From Oscillospiraceae bacterium (GTDB lineage: Bacteria > Bacillota > Clostridia > Oscillospirales > Ruminococcaceae), in contig WRLG01000012.1 of NCBI GenBank assembly GCA_009777725.1, positions 20,631 through 84,630 of the forward strand: a stretch of DNA of 64,000 bases, read 5' to 3'. A model generated the notes under the pieces. The model saw nothing but the letters and a program-made list of their open reading frames with translations. It had not been told where the DNA came from and searched no databases. Of this stretch, positions 38,546 to 47,204 are shown one piece after another (position 1 is the first letter of the stretch; each line of letters starts with the position of its first letter). A program made the translations under genes and the position numbers.

Positions 38546-39505
38546 ATGCCGAGTGAGTTTAATGCTAAGGCTTTCATTGAAAAGAGCATTGCCGAAATAC
38601 AAGAAGCCGTTAAGGACGGCAAGGTTCTGCTCGGGCTTTCGGGCGGGGTTGACAGCTCGGTGCTGGCGGCACTTTTGGCAAAAGCCATAGGCGGTCAGCT
38701 TTATTGCATTTTCGCAGACCACGGGCTAATGCGTAAAAACGAGGGCGATGAGGTGGAGGAAGCTTTTAAGGACAGAGGACTTAATTTTATAAGAGCAAAT
38801 GTTAAGGACAGATTTTTAAATAAGCTTAAAGGCGTTACCGACCCTGAGCGGAAGCGTAAAATAATCGGTGAGGAATTTATTCGGGTTTTTGAAGAGGAAG
38901 CGAACAAAATAGGAAATGCGGATTTTCTGGCGCAAGGCACGATTTACCCCGACATAGCCGAAAGCGGAAGCGATGGCAAAAAGCTAATCAAATCGCATCA
39001 TAATGTCGGCGGAATCCCTGAAAATATTAATTTCAAGGGGATTATAGAGCCTCTGAAAACGCTTTATAAAGAGGATGTGCGCCGACTTGGCTTAGAGCTT
39101 AATCTTCCCGCTGAATTAGTAAACAGGCAGCCGTTTCCCGGTCCGGGGCTTGCCGTCCGCTGTATCGGAGAGGTTACGGAGGAAAAGCTTGAAATTTTAA
39201 GAGAGGCGGATTATATATTCCGCACAGAGCTGGCGGCGGCGAAGCTTGACCAAGCCATCAATCAATATTTCGCGGTGATTACCGATACGCGCTCTGTCGG
39301 AGTAAAAAACGGCGGCAGAACCTACGGCTATTTAATAGCCCTCCGCGCCGTAGTAACCGATGATTTTGTGAGTGCCGATTTTGCAAGAATCCCGTATGAT
39401 ACTTTGGAAAAGGTTTCAATGAGAATTACCGGCGAAATCCGAAGCGTTAACAGGGTAGTTTATGATATAACTTCTAAGCCGCCGTCTACTGTGGAGTGGG
39501 AGTGA
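38546..39505 (+). CDS. guaA: GMP synthase ATP-pyrophosphatase subunit (stand-alone)
   Basis: 319 residues that match only the second half of bacterial GuaA: PP-loop [11 protein letters not shown] (31-41), [15 protein letters not shown], the XMP-binding and dimerisation part ([18 protein letters not shown], then [20 protein letters not shown] and PPSTVEWE at the very end). It aminates XMP to GMP. The class-I glutaminase domain that normally precedes it is absent and none is encoded nearby, so it either uses ammonia or works with a separate glutaminase subunit, as in archaea. AAAGGA lies 11 bases before ATG 38546. Confidence 0.92.
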   Translation: MPSEFNAKAFIEKSIAEIQEAVKDGKVLLGLSGGVDSSVLAALLAKAIGGQLYCIFADHGLMRKNEGDEVEEAFKDRGLNFIRANVKDRFLNKLKGVTDPERKRKIIGEEFIRVFEEEANKIGNADFLAQGTIYPDIAESGSDGKKLIKSHHNVGGIPENINFKGIIEPLKTLYKEDVRRLGLELNLPAELVNRQPFPGPGLAVRCIGEVTEEKLEILREADYIFRTELAAAKLDQAINQYFAVITDTRSVGVKNGGRTYGYLIALRAVVTDDFVSADFARIPYDTLEKVSMRITGEIRSVNRVVYDITSKPPSTVEWE

Positions 39506-39527
39506 CAAAACAGGAGTATTAAACACC

Positions 39528-40793
39528 TCAAACGTATTGCAATTCTTTTTTTGCTTTCTTTTTAACTTTAACAGGCTCATCTTCTTTAAAACAGCATATT
39601 TCCTTGATTTCATCATAACTATTATTAAGCTCTCGCCTAAGTATAATTTCAAGATTGGATTTTTTAATTCCGTCCTCTTTAGAACAAATCATAAAATATC
39701 CAAACCTTTTTTCGCCGCATAATTCACCCATTGGGAAACTAAAAATTCTTGATTTTTTAAGAAAGGCTCTGTGACAAATGAAGGTTTGTGTTCCGTCATT
39801 AACTAAATAAACAATATCTCGTTTTTTGACCCCATCTACACCTTTGATAACAAATGCTTCTTGACAGAAAATTATATTATCAAATTTGTTGCGTATATAA
39901 ACGGGGATTTTGTGCATAACAAGCGGTAATTTCTTTTTGCGGGCAAAAATGCTGTTGAAGCAAGGTTTAATATATATTTTACGAAAATATCTTTCTAAGC
40001 GACGGGCTTTCTCAAAAATTATTATTGCAACAAGTACAATAATTGCGCCTAAAACAGCAGCAATATTAGGTGAAACCGCACTTAGAATGATATAAAAGAA
40101 AACCATTCCGTATTTCATTAACTGAAATATTTGATATGCGGCAGGAAAAAGCGAAAACAAAAATCCGATTACTTCAATCGCCTTAATCATAAGGCGAACC
40201 GTGGCAAAAGCGATATAGCTCAAAAATGACACCACAAATGAAACGGCTGTCATTGCCGCAGTCGCTGTTGCAGGATTAGCGGCAACAGTCGCTGTATCTG
40301 CGGCGTGTGCGGTTACAGCAAATAAGCCCATAAAACTTATTCCGCAAGCCGCCAATAAGCCTACCGCATATTCAACTTTTGCTATAAGCGCGTCTGACAA
40401 TACTTTTGAGCCGCGAAACATGCTTAATAAAATCCGTAAAACAGCTATGCTCACTAAAAATAGCATTGCCGCTGTGTTGGAAAGCGGTAGATTCATTATT
40501 CTATCGGCGTGAATTGAATTTCCGGCATCAATAATATCAGAATTTAAGATGTTGCCTGCTATTGATATGGCGGCAAGAGCTATAAAAGGGTCAATACTTA
40601 TTGAAACAACCTGCGAAATGCCGCCGACTAATCCGAGCGAATCAGTAACATCATTTAATAATGTCGCCCCTGTGCTGTCGATATTACTAACATTTACGGC
40701 GTATGTATTTATCCTGTTTACGGTGAACAACGCCATTAAAAATGAGAACACTAATAAACATAAAGCAACGGTTTTTACTTCCTTAACTGACAT
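39528..40793 (-). CDS. Polytopic membrane protein with cytosolic C-terminal domain, unknown
   Basis: 421 residues with roughly seven or eight hydrophobic helices in the first 270 (for example ALCLLVFSFLMALFTV, AAMLFLVSIAVLRILLSMF, GAIIVLVAIIIFEKARR), then about 150 soluble residues rich in Lys and aromatic residues ending KVKKKAKKELQYV. No family recognised. ATG 40793 has AAGGAG upstream and a near-consensus promoter. It is convergent with guaA and divergent from thiD; nothing in the context points to a function. Confidence 0.75.
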   Translation of the reverse strand: MSVKEVKTVALCLLVFSFLMALFTVNRINTYAVNVSNIDSTGATLLNDVTDSLGLVGGISQVVSISIDPFIALAAISIAGNILNSDIIDAGNSIHADRIMNLPLSNTAAMLFLVSIAVLRILLSMFRGSKVLSDALIAKVEYAVGLLAACGISFMGLFAVTAHAADTATVAANPATATAAMTAVSFVVSFLSYIAFATVRLMIKAIEVIGFLFSLFPAAYQIFQLMKYGMVFFYIILSAVSPNIAAVLGAIIVLVAIIIFEKARRLERYFRKIYIKPCFNSIFARKKKLPLVMHKIPVYIRNKFDNIIFCQEAFVIKGVDGVKKRDIVYLVNDGTQTFICHRAFLKKSRIFSFPMGELCGEKRFGYFMICSKEDGIKKSNLEIILRRELNNSYDEIKEICCFKEDEPVKVKKKAKKELQYV

Positions 40794-40848
40794 AATAAAT
40801 CTCCTTTATGTGTTTAGTTGATGAGCAAAATCTATCTTTATGTTTGAT

Positions 40849-40877
40849 ATTATATATCATTTCTTACAATAAGTCAA
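40849..40877 (-). promoter_or_regulatory. Promoter of the polytopic membrane protein gene
   Basis: TTGACT, 17 bases, TATAAT on the minus strand. I see no convincing promoter or TPP riboswitch for thiD in the same gap. Confidence 0.75.
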
Positions 40878-40923
40878 GAATTTTTTCTTTATAATATTTT
40901 GGAGTAAAGGAAAGGAAGTCATC

Positions 40924-41730
40924 ATGAAAAAAGCATTAAGCATTGCAGGCTCTGATTGTAGCGGCGGCGCGGGAATCCAAGCGGATTTGAAAACTTTTTC
41001 GGCGCATGGTATATTCGGCATGACGGTTATTACTTCAGTTGTAGCCGAGAATACATTTCGGGTAACCGATTATCAGGATATTCGCCCTGACCTTATAGAA
41101 AAGCAGATTGACGATATATTTGAAGATATTGTGCCTGATGCCGTCAAAATAGGCATGTTATCCTGCCGGGAAACTATGCTTGCGGTTGCGGGCAAACTTA
41201 GGCAGTGGAAGCCGCAAAATATAGTCCTTGACCCGGTTATGTATGCAAAGCACGGCAGTGCATTAATGGAAGAGTCGGCGACACAAACGCTGATAGCCGA
41301 AGTTGTACCGCTGGCGCATTTAATCACGCCGAATATCCCCGAAGCCGAGCGGATGACGGGGCTTAATATAAAAACGCATGACGATATGAAAAAGGCGGCT
41401 TTGGCAATTTATAAAATGGGCTGCAAAGCCGTTGTAGTCAAGGGCGGGCATAGCGAGCGAGAGGCTGATTCCGTAGATATTTTATATGACGGCAATGAAT
41501 TTTTCGAGTTCCCCGCACCCCGAATCCATACCATGCACACGCATGGAACAGGTTGCACATTCTCATCGGCGATTGCATCAAATTTGGCACTTAATTATAC
41601 GGTTGCCGAGTCGGTGAAAAGGGCGAAGGAATATATTAATGCCGCAATCGCAAACGCACCTAAGTTGGGCAAGGGGCATGGTCCTACTCATCATTTTTAT
41701 GAAATGTATAAATCGTATTTCGGAGGATAA
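40924..41730 (+). CDS. thiD: Hydroxymethylpyrimidine (phosphate) kinase
   Basis: 268-residue ribokinase-fold enzyme phosphorylating HMP and HMP-P for thiamine synthesis. Substrate motif AGSDCSGGAGIQADLKTFSA at the start, LITPNIPEAERMTG, and the anion-hole motif HGTGCTFSSAIA near the end with the catalytic Cys. AAAGGAAG precedes ATG 40924. First gene of a thiD-thiM-thiE-tenA salvage cluster, separated from thiM by an inverted toxin-antitoxin pair. Confidence 0.95.
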   Translation: MKKALSIAGSDCSGGAGIQADLKTFSAHGIFGMTVITSVVAENTFRVTDYQDIRPDLIEKQIDDIFEDIVPDAVKIGMLSCRETMLAVAGKLRQWKPQNIVLDPVMYAKHGSALMEESATQTLIAEVVPLAHLITPNIPEAERMTGLNIKTHDDMKKAALAIYKMGCKAVVVKGGHSEREADSVDILYDGNEFFEFPAPRIHTMHTHGTGCTFSSAIASNLALNYTVAESVKRAKEYINAAIANAPKLGKGHGPTHHFYEMYKSYFGG

Positions 41731-41734
41731 GATT

Positions 41735-42025
41735 TTAATGAGCAATAGGCTGAAATTCGATTTTGAGCGTCATATCAAGCGCAGAGGCAAGGCGTTTAAG
41801 CGTTTTAACGGACGGATTGGCGTTGCCCCTTTCGAGCTTGCTTATATCCGCTTGATTAATACCCGAAAGCTCCGCCAACTGCTTTTGAGTGATATTTTTA
41901 GCCTGCCTTGCGTTTAATATGGCTCTGATGATTTGATACTCAAAATCTAAAGCATCGGTTTCTTTGCGAAACTCCTCGTCCGCCGCATATATTTTTTCAA
42001 AATATTCAATGACATTCTTTTCCAA
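41735..42025 (-). CDS. HigA-like XRE antitoxin
   Basis: 96 residues: an N-terminal helical part (EKNVIEYFEKIYAADEEF) and an XRE helix-turn-helix NITQKQLAELSGINQADISK, LERGNANPSVKTLKRLA. Antitoxin of the toxin encoded immediately upstream (two bases apart), the toxin-first order of HigBA. The start is a TTG with AAAGGAGG 7 bases upstream; that ribosome site lies in the last codons of the toxin gene. Ends 4 bases from the thiD stop. Confidence 0.87.
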   Translation of the reverse strand: MEKNVIEYFEKIYAADEEFRKETDALDFEYQIIRAILNARQAKNITQKQLAELSGINQADISKLERGNANPSVKTLKRLASALDMTLKIEFQPIAH

Positions 42026-42027
42026 AG

Positions 42028-42387
42028 CTATTCCTCCTTTGATTTTTTCAATATGTATTCGGATTTGTATTTTTTAGCAAGATTTATTTCGGCTCTCGGC
42101 GTTTTCTGTGTTTTCTTCACAAAACCGTTTGTTAATATAATCTTTTTACCGATGATAAAAAAGTATAAAACTCTCGCAATGTCCGTCCCCTGTTTCGCTC
42201 GAAGCTCAAAAATGCCGTCCTCTAAATGCTTTGAATACGGCTCTCTGAGCGTATTGCCATATTCTTTTAACAGCTTAACTAAAATATAAAACTTAGCTTT
42301 CATCTTACTGTCAAGCGATTCAATAAAGTCGTTTGCGGGAAATACCCCATCTTCTCTCTCAAAAAACTCGACCTTAAAATCGTTCAT
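42028..42387 (-). CDS. RelE/HigB-type toxin (phage Gp49-like family)
   Basis: 119 residues: VEFFEREDGVFPANDFIESL, KFYILVKLLKEYGNTLREP, KHLEDGIFELRAKQGTDIAR, LYFFIIGKKIILTNGFVKKT, the pattern of Gp49-like RelE-fold toxins that cut mRNA on the ribosome. Toxin precedes antitoxin. The pair is inverted relative to the thi genes and inserted between thiD and thiM, with its own consensus promoter. Confidence 0.88.
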   Translation of the reverse strand: MNDFKVEFFEREDGVFPANDFIESLDSKMKAKFYILVKLLKEYGNTLREPYSKHLEDGIFELRAKQGTDIARVLYFFIIGKKIILTNGFVKKTQKTPRAEINLAKKYKSEYILKKSKEE

Positions 42388-42418
42388 AAAGTACCACCTT
42401 ACACCTTAGCTTAACATC

Positions 42419-42447
42419 ATTATATATGATTTATTCCATATTGTCAA
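42419..42447 (-). promoter_or_regulatory. Promoter of the HigBA-like pair
   Basis: TTGACA, 17 bases, TATAAT on the minus strand, about 30 bases before the toxin ATG. It reads away from thiM, for which I see no clear promoter in this gap. Confidence 0.85.
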
Positions 42448-42481
42448 GGGATTAAAAATATTTTTTTCGGAGGCTATTGTA

Positions 42482-43300
42482 ATGATTAATAATTTAGGAA
42501 ATTTGGTAAATGAGGTTAGGAGCAAAAAGCCGTTGATTCACCATATTACAAACTATGTTACTGTAAACGACTGTGCAAATATTACGCTGGCAATCGGTGC
42601 ATCGCCCGTAATGGCGGACGATATAGGGGAAGCGGCGGATATTGTCGGCATCGCAAGTGCAGTAGTCCTAAATATGGGAACGCTGAATGAGCGGACAATT
42701 AAAGCTATGCTTGCGGCGGGCAAAGCGGCGAACGCCAAGAACATTCCCGTTGTATTTGACCCTGTAGGAGCGGGCGCATCAAAGCTTCGCAATGATACAG
42801 CCGCCGACATAATTCGGGAGGTGAAGATAGCTGTGCTTCGGGGGAATATCTCCGAAATTAAGTTTATTGCGGGAATTGCTTCCAAAACTAAAGGCGTTGA
42901 TGCGGCTGAAACCGATTCCGCCTCTCTTGAAAGCGCAGGGGAGATTGCGAAAAACCTTGCGGAAAAGCTGGGGTGCGTTGTAGTAATAAGCGGAGCAGTT
43001 GACGTAATTTCAGACGGCGAAAGGCTTGCCCTTATCGAAAACGGAGTTGCTATGCTAAGCAATCTTACAGGTACGGGTTGCATGTGTACATCACTGGTAG
43101 GCTCATTTTGCGGAGCCGCTCCCAACGCCCCGTTCGAGGCGGCAGTTTGCGCCATGCTGACTATGGGAATAGCAGGGGAACACGCCTTTGAAGAAGCAGG
43201 AAATCAAGGAAATGCAAGCTTCCACACGGCACTACTAAACGCAATAAGCCTAACAACCTCTGACACAATCCAAAAAATGAGCGTGTTCACTGATGGATAG
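42482..43300 (+). CDS. thiM: Hydroxyethylthiazole kinase
   Basis: 272 residues; phosphorylates the thiazole moiety in thiamine salvage. Motifs: KPLIHHITNYVTVNDCANI, GASPVMADDIGEAADI, FDPVGAGAS, and NLTGTGCMCTSLVGSF near the active-site cysteine. CGGAGG 8 bases before ATG 42482. Overlaps thiE by 8 bases, so the two are coupled. Confidence 0.97.
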   Translation: MINNLGNLVNEVRSKKPLIHHITNYVTVNDCANITLAIGASPVMADDIGEAADIVGIASAVVLNMGTLNERTIKAMLAAGKAANAKNIPVVFDPVGAGASKLRNDTAADIIREVKIAVLRGNISEIKFIAGIASKTKGVDAAETDSASLESAGEIAKNLAEKLGCVVVISGAVDVISDGERLALIENGVAMLSNLTGTGCMCTSLVGSFCGAAPNAPFEAAVCAMLTMGIAGEHAFEEAGNQGNASFHTALLNAISLTTSDTIQKMSVFTDG

Positions 43301-43955
43301 ACATTCTCAACGCCCAACGCCCGATTACTCACTTTATTTAGTGACAGACAGGGATTTGATGTCCTGCTCTACTATCGAGGAATCGGTAGAGCAAGCAATT
43401 TTGGGCGGTTGTACTGTAGTTCAACTGTGTGAAAAAACTGCCGATTCTCGGGAGTTTTATGATATTGCCGTTCGGGTTCGTGAGATTACAACATGTTTAG
43501 GTGTCCCGCTGATTATAAATGACAGGGTTGACATTGCTCTTGCCGTAAATGCCGATGGCGTTCATGTCGGGCAGAGCGATTTGCCGCCCGAAATAGTGCG
43601 GCGGATTATCGGGCAGGATAAGTTAGTCGGAGTTTCGGCAAGTAATTTGGCGGAGGCTTTGGCGGCAGTTGAAAGCGGAGCTGATTATTTAGGGGTCGGG
43701 GCAATGTTTGCAACCGGCACGAAAACAAACGCAAATATTGTAAGCATGGAAGAACTTCATGAAATTCGCAGAAAGATTAGCTTGCCGCTTGTTGTAATCG
43801 GCGGTATAAATAAAGAAACGCTGCCTCTTTTTAAAGGCAGCGGGATTGATGGAATAGCGGTAGTTTCAGCGGTTGTTTCGCAGGAGGATATAGCAGGGGC
43901 GGCGAGGGGGCTTTTGGGGCAATGGCGTAATATTATGCTCGGCGAACGGCGATAA
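43293..43955 (+). CDS. thiE: Thiamine-phosphate synthase
   Basis: 220-residue TIM barrel joining HMP-PP and thiazole phosphate. YLVTDRDLM at the start, QLCEKTADSREF, PLIINDRVDIALAVNADGVH, VGQSDLPPEIVRR, VGVSASNLAEA, DYLGVGAMFATGTK (phosphate loop), VVIGGIN. Starts within thiM. Followed by an AbrB-PIN toxin-antitoxin pair rather than by tenA. Confidence 0.97.
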   Translation: MDRHSQRPTPDYSLYLVTDRDLMSCSTIEESVEQAILGGCTVVQLCEKTADSREFYDIAVRVREITTCLGVPLIINDRVDIALAVNADGVHVGQSDLPPEIVRRIIGQDKLVGVSASNLAEALAAVESGADYLGVGAMFATGTKTNANIVSMEELHEIRRKISLPLVVIGGINKETLPLFKGSGIDGIAVVSAVVSQEDIAGAARGLLGQWRNIMLGERR

Positions 43956-44005
43956 ATTCGTCTATATCTGTTTTACACCACTAAAAATTTAAGGAGGCTA
44001 TATGA

Positions 44006-44281
44006 ATGACTTATAATACAGCTGTTTCATCTAAAGGGCAGGTGACAATTCCGATTGATATAAGGGAGAAAATGAAGATTGACATAGGTTCGCAGGTGGC
44101 TTTGATTTATGAAAATGATAGAGTTTTCATTGTCAACCCCGCAATTTACGCTATGGAAAAGTTTCAGAGCGAAATGAACGGCGAATGGGAAAAGGCGGGC
44201 ATAAACAGCGAGGAAGACCTTGCGGCTTTGTGCCGTGAAATCAGAGCGGAAATTGAGGGCGAATATGAAAGTTCTAATTGA
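44006..44281 (+). CDS. AbrB/SpoVT-type antitoxin 1
   Basis: 91 residues with the swapped-hairpin DNA-binding domain: SSKGQVTIPIDIREKMKID, IGSQVALIYENDRVFIV, then a helical tail REIRAEIEGEYESSN that should bind the toxin. AAGGAGG precedes the ATG. Its end overlaps the PIN toxin gene by 17 bases. A truncated relative lies at 45845-46063 and a more distant one at 59390. Confidence 0.9.
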   Translation: MTYNTAVSSKGQVTIPIDIREKMKIDIGSQVALIYENDRVFIVNPAIYAMEKFQSEMNGEWEKAGINSEEDLAALCREIRAEIEGEYESSN

Positions 44282-44666
44282 CACTAACATTTTAATTTCA
44301 GCGATTTATAAGAGCGGGAGCGTTCCTCATCAAGCGTATAAAAAAGCTATAGAGCCGCCTTATCGGGCTATGATTTGCGAGTTTAGCCTTAATGAGTTGC
44401 AACGTGTTTTCAATAGAAAATTTCCGCAGTTGATTGATAAATACGAAAAGTTTATCGCAACGGCATTAATGGTTGTTCAGATAGTCCCTGTCCCACTTTT
44501 AGTTTATGATGACGAGGAAAAAATCCGCGATGTAAAAGACCGCCCTATTTTAAGAGCGGCGATAAAAGCGGGAGCGGATATACTGGTTTCGGGCGATAAA
44601 GATTTTCTCGAAAGCTCGGTTGCAATCCCAAAAATTATGAGAGCGGCGGAATTTTTGAACTTGTAA
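44265..44666 (+). CDS. PIN-domain toxin 1 (VapC-like)
   Basis: 133 residues: MKVLIDTNILISAIYKSG (first acid), SLNELQRVF (second), VKDRPILRAAIKAGAD (third), LVSGDKDFLE (fourth), the full PIN quartet of an RNase toxin. ATG 44265 is inside the antitoxin gene (17-base overlap), the usual coupling. Part of an insertion between thiE and tenA. Confidence 0.9.
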   Translation: MKVLIDTNILISAIYKSGSVPHQAYKKAIEPPYRAMICEFSLNELQRVFNRKFPQLIDKYEKFIATALMVVQIVPVPLLVYDDEEKIRDVKDRPILRAAIKAGADILVSGDKDFLESSVAIPKIMRAAEFLNL

Positions 44667-44694
44667 GTCGAAAAAACTTTAAGGAGGAAACAAA

Positions 44695-45855
44695 ATGTCA
44701 ACAACTAAAGCAAGCAACAATGCAGAACAGCATATAATTGAGTTTAACGGCGAGCTTCAGCTAAAGATTCTTGACAGGCTAAATCAAGAATTTCTTTCAA
44801 CGGGTAAGTTTGTTAAAGACCAAATGATTGTTTCACCAAAGGTTATGTCGTCTTTAATGCTGTCCGGTTCAGCGGCGGGAACGGCATTATCTGTCGCTGT
44901 ATCTTCCTCGATGTATATATCTACCGCCGTAAATTCTCCTGCACTGATGAAGCTTAGTGCGGGAGGAGTAAGCAGTGCAATTATAGGTGAGGGCGGAAAA
45001 ATAGTAGGTCAAGCGGGATTTCTGCCTATGGCAAGCAGTCTTCCAGTTGTTGCTCCGTTAATGGCAATGCAGGCGTTGTCCTCTATTGCTACACTATATC
45101 AATTAGGGGCAATGGATAAAAAGCTTGATGCTATAAAAGGGATAATTGATAAAATGATGGCTCGACAAGAAGCAAAGGAAGTCGCAGAATTGTTTACCGC
45201 TGTTCATTTCGTTGATGAGCTTTACTCACAATATGACTTAACAGGACATTTTTCAACCGATATGCTGATTAGATTAGCGTTAGCCGAACGCGATGCTAAG
45301 ATTTTATCAAGAAAATATGATATACTTAATAACCATGAAGGCGACAGCTTGAATATAGATGAATTTTCAAATACTGATACTTATTGCAATATGCTGTCAT
45401 CATTCTTAAACTTGCGTGTTAAGCAGCTTAAGATATGCGTTGATATTCAAGAAAACCCGCAGTTTGCAGGGCGTTCAAAAGAAAACTATGAGGCGTTGTT
45501 GAAAGACAGCATTGTTCTTTGGGATAAATTATTGCACAGGTCTGATAAATTAAAAAATGAAATCGAAGAACAAGAACAGCAAATGCAAAGCGGGAACGCT
45601 TTGGGTAAGGTTGCCAAGGGCTTTTTGAAAAATAAAAAGCTTTCCCAAGCAAAAGATAATTATACATCAATTCTTGAGATTGAAAAAACAATCCGGCAAG
45701 ATTTTTACTTATTAATTGATATAGCAAAGCAGGTATCAGAAGCTGAATTTAACAAAGAAAATCTGCCGACATTAATATATTGGACAGATAAAGAGGGCAA
45801 ACATTGTATTGCGACATCTCAACCGATTGAAGCGATTATTCCGACCATTGCTTGA
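44695..45855 (+). CDS. Unknown 386-residue protein with hydrophobic N-terminal region
   Basis: Residues about 45-130 form long hydrophobic, small-residue-rich stretches (SSLMLSGSAAGTALSVAVSS, SAGGVSSAIIGEGGK, MASSLPVVAPLMAMQALSS); from 135 on the protein is soluble and strongly helical with a predicted coiled coil near 285-300 (LKNEIEEQEQQMQ). No family recognised. The layout, a hydrophobic hairpin joined to a long helical bundle, is reminiscent of membrane-inserting helical toxins, which is speculation. AAGGAGG precedes ATG 44695. Encoded 28 bases after a PIN toxin and running into a truncated AbrB antitoxin gene. Confidence 0.75.
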   Translation: MSTTKASNNAEQHIIEFNGELQLKILDRLNQEFLSTGKFVKDQMIVSPKVMSSLMLSGSAAGTALSVAVSSSMYISTAVNSPALMKLSAGGVSSAIIGEGGKIVGQAGFLPMASSLPVVAPLMAMQALSSIATLYQLGAMDKKLDAIKGIIDKMMARQEAKEVAELFTAVHFVDELYSQYDLTGHFSTDMLIRLALAERDAKILSRKYDILNNHEGDSLNIDEFSNTDTYCNMLSSFLNLRVKQLKICVDIQENPQFAGRSKENYEALLKDSIVLWDKLLHRSDKLKNEIEEQEQQMQSGNALGKVAKGFLKNKKLSQAKDNYTSILEIEKTIRQDFYLLIDIAKQVSEAEFNKENLPTLIYWTDKEGKHCIATSQPIEAIIPTIA

Positions 45856-46063
45856 TATTCGTAAAAAGATGAGTATTGATACAGGTTCTCGAATTTCACT
45901 GATTTATGAAAATGACCGCATTATTATTATGAACTCCGCCGTTCACGCTATGGAAAAAATATCCTTAGCAATGGAGGGTGAAGCAGAGAAAGCGGGGCTT
46001 TCAACACAGGAAGATGTTATAGCACTCTGCCGTGAAATCAGAGCAGAGGTTGAGGGGCTGTAA
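45845..46063 (+). pseudogene. AbrB/SpoVT-type antitoxin remnant
   Basis: The frame reads LDIRKKMSIDTGSRISLIYE, NDRIIIMNSAVHAMEKISLA and REIRAEVEGL, clearly a paralogue of the antitoxin at 44006. The first strand (SSKGQVTIP) is missing: the frame runs out into the 3' end of the 386-residue gene. The matching PIN toxin is also gone. It may survive as a short protein from ATG 45870 but cannot form a normal DNA-binding domain. Confidence 0.8.
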
Positions 46064-46098
46064 GTCAAAATAAATAAAAAATTCAAGGAGGAATCAAA

Positions 46099-46770
46099 AT
46101 GTCATTTTCAAGAGGGTTAAAAGAAAAAGCGGCTAAGGTTTGGGAGGATGGGTATAATCACCCGTTTGTTCAGGAACTGGGCAAGGGGACTTTGGACAAG
46201 GAGAAATTCAAGTTTTATCTGCTTCAAGATTATCTTTATTTACTGCAATATGCTAAGGTTTTTGCAATAGCTGTTGTTAAATCCGACACGGAGGAATTAA
46301 TGAAAAATTTCTCTGCAATACAGCACTATATCATTTCCGGGGAGATGGATTTGCACAGGAAATATATGGAAGGCTTCGGCGTAACGAAAAATGAAATGCT
46401 TGCGGTTAAACCATCGCTTTATAACAGAACATATACCGCAAATATGTTAAGTTACGGGCAAACCGGCGGTTTAGCGGAAATTTTAGCCGCCGTGTTCCCT
46501 TGCGCTTGGACATATGCCGATTACGGTAAGCGGCTCAAAGAGCAATATGCCGCAGAATTAGAGGGAAATTTTTACAGAACATGGATTGAGAACTACGCAA
46601 GTGATGGGTTTTCCGATTCATTTGAATGGTTTTATGATACGCTTGATGAGCTTGTCGCCAACATGTCCGATGCGGGGCGCGAGGAAATCGCGGAAATATT
46701 TATCAGAAGCGTTGAGTTTGAATATCTGTTTTGGGATATGGCTTATAAACGGCAGATGTCGTATGAGTAA
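46099..46770 (+). CDS. tenA: Thiaminase II / aminopyrimidine aminohydrolase
   Basis: 223 residues, all-helical heme-oxygenase-like fold. Hydrolyses aminomethyl-pyrimidine from degraded thiamine to HMP for ThiD. YNHPFVQELGKGTLDKEKFK, LLQDYLYLLQYAKVFAIA, the catalytic cysteine in AAVFPCAWTYADYG and the catalytic Glu in SVEFEYLFWDMAY. AAGGAGG precedes ATG 46099. The last thi gene of the cluster, separated from thiE by the toxin-antitoxin insertion. Confidence 0.96.
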   Translation: MSFSRGLKEKAAKVWEDGYNHPFVQELGKGTLDKEKFKFYLLQDYLYLLQYAKVFAIAVVKSDTEELMKNFSAIQHYIISGEMDLHRKYMEGFGVTKNEMLAVKPSLYNRTYTANMLSYGQTGGLAEILAAVFPCAWTYADYGKRLKEQYAAELEGNFYRTWIENYASDGFSDSFEWFYDTLDELVANMSDAGREEIAEIFIRSVEFEYLFWDMAYKRQMSYE

Positions 46771-46805
46771 TAAATAGCACTGTTACAGGCTTCGGCAATG
46801 CAAAG

Positions 46806-46855
46806 GGGCGAACCGCAACCTAAACGTGTATCGCGAGCATAGCACTGAGGTTCGC
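46806..46855. terminator. Possible terminator after tenA
   Basis: GCGAACC and GGTTCGC arms about 36 bases apart, with a T-run a little further on at 46866. The long loop makes it weak; the rest of the gap up to the tRNA promoter shows nothing else. Confidence 0.35.
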
Positions 46856-46946
46856 TCTCTGCAAATTTTTTCTGAAAGCTTGCAAGCTGTATATGTAAAA
46901 TTTATGTTAACATTTAGATAACAATGTTATTTTTGAAAAATACTAC

Positions 46947-46975
46947 TTGACAAAACAGAAAATATATAGTATAAT
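46947..46975 (+). promoter_or_regulatory. Promoter of the tRNA-Gly gene
   Basis: TTGACA, 17 bases, TATAAT, about 80 bases before the mature tRNA 5' end. Confidence 0.85.
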
Positions 46976-47061
46976 GTATATTGTTGCTTCGCTTCGCGCC
47001 TGTAAAGTCAAGGCTGTCGCTCGCAAGGCAATGTGTTTGAAACGTGTTTGAATAGATAAGC

Positions 47062-47135
47062 GCGGGTGTAGTTCAATGGTAGAACTCCAGCCTTCCAAGC
47101 TGGTCGCGTGGGTTCGATTCCCATCACCCGCTCCA
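47062..47135 (+). tRNA. tRNA-Gly (anticodon TCC)
   Basis: Full cloverleaf: acceptor GCGGGTG/CACCCGC, D arm GTTC...GAAC, anticodon stem CCAGC/GCTGG with loop CTTCCAA (anticodon TCC, reading GGA), T arm TGGG-TTCGATT-CCCA, discriminator T and an encoded CCA. Own promoter and terminator, a single-gene unit. Confidence 0.97.
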
Positions 47136-47141
47136 AAATTT

Positions 47142-47188
47142 AACTCCGCAGATTCTGGTTTGAACAGGGTTCGCGGAGTTGTTTTTTT
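47142..47188 (+). terminator. Terminator of the tRNA-Gly gene
   Basis: AACTCCGC/GCGGAGTT stem followed by G and seven T. Confidence 0.85.
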
Positions 47189-47204
47189 ATATTAAGCAGA
47201 TATT

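Noticed and set aside
40794..40923. TPP riboswitch expected before thiD
   Set aside because: No recognisable THI-box pattern by eye here or before thiM; only a promoter for the opposite gene is evident.
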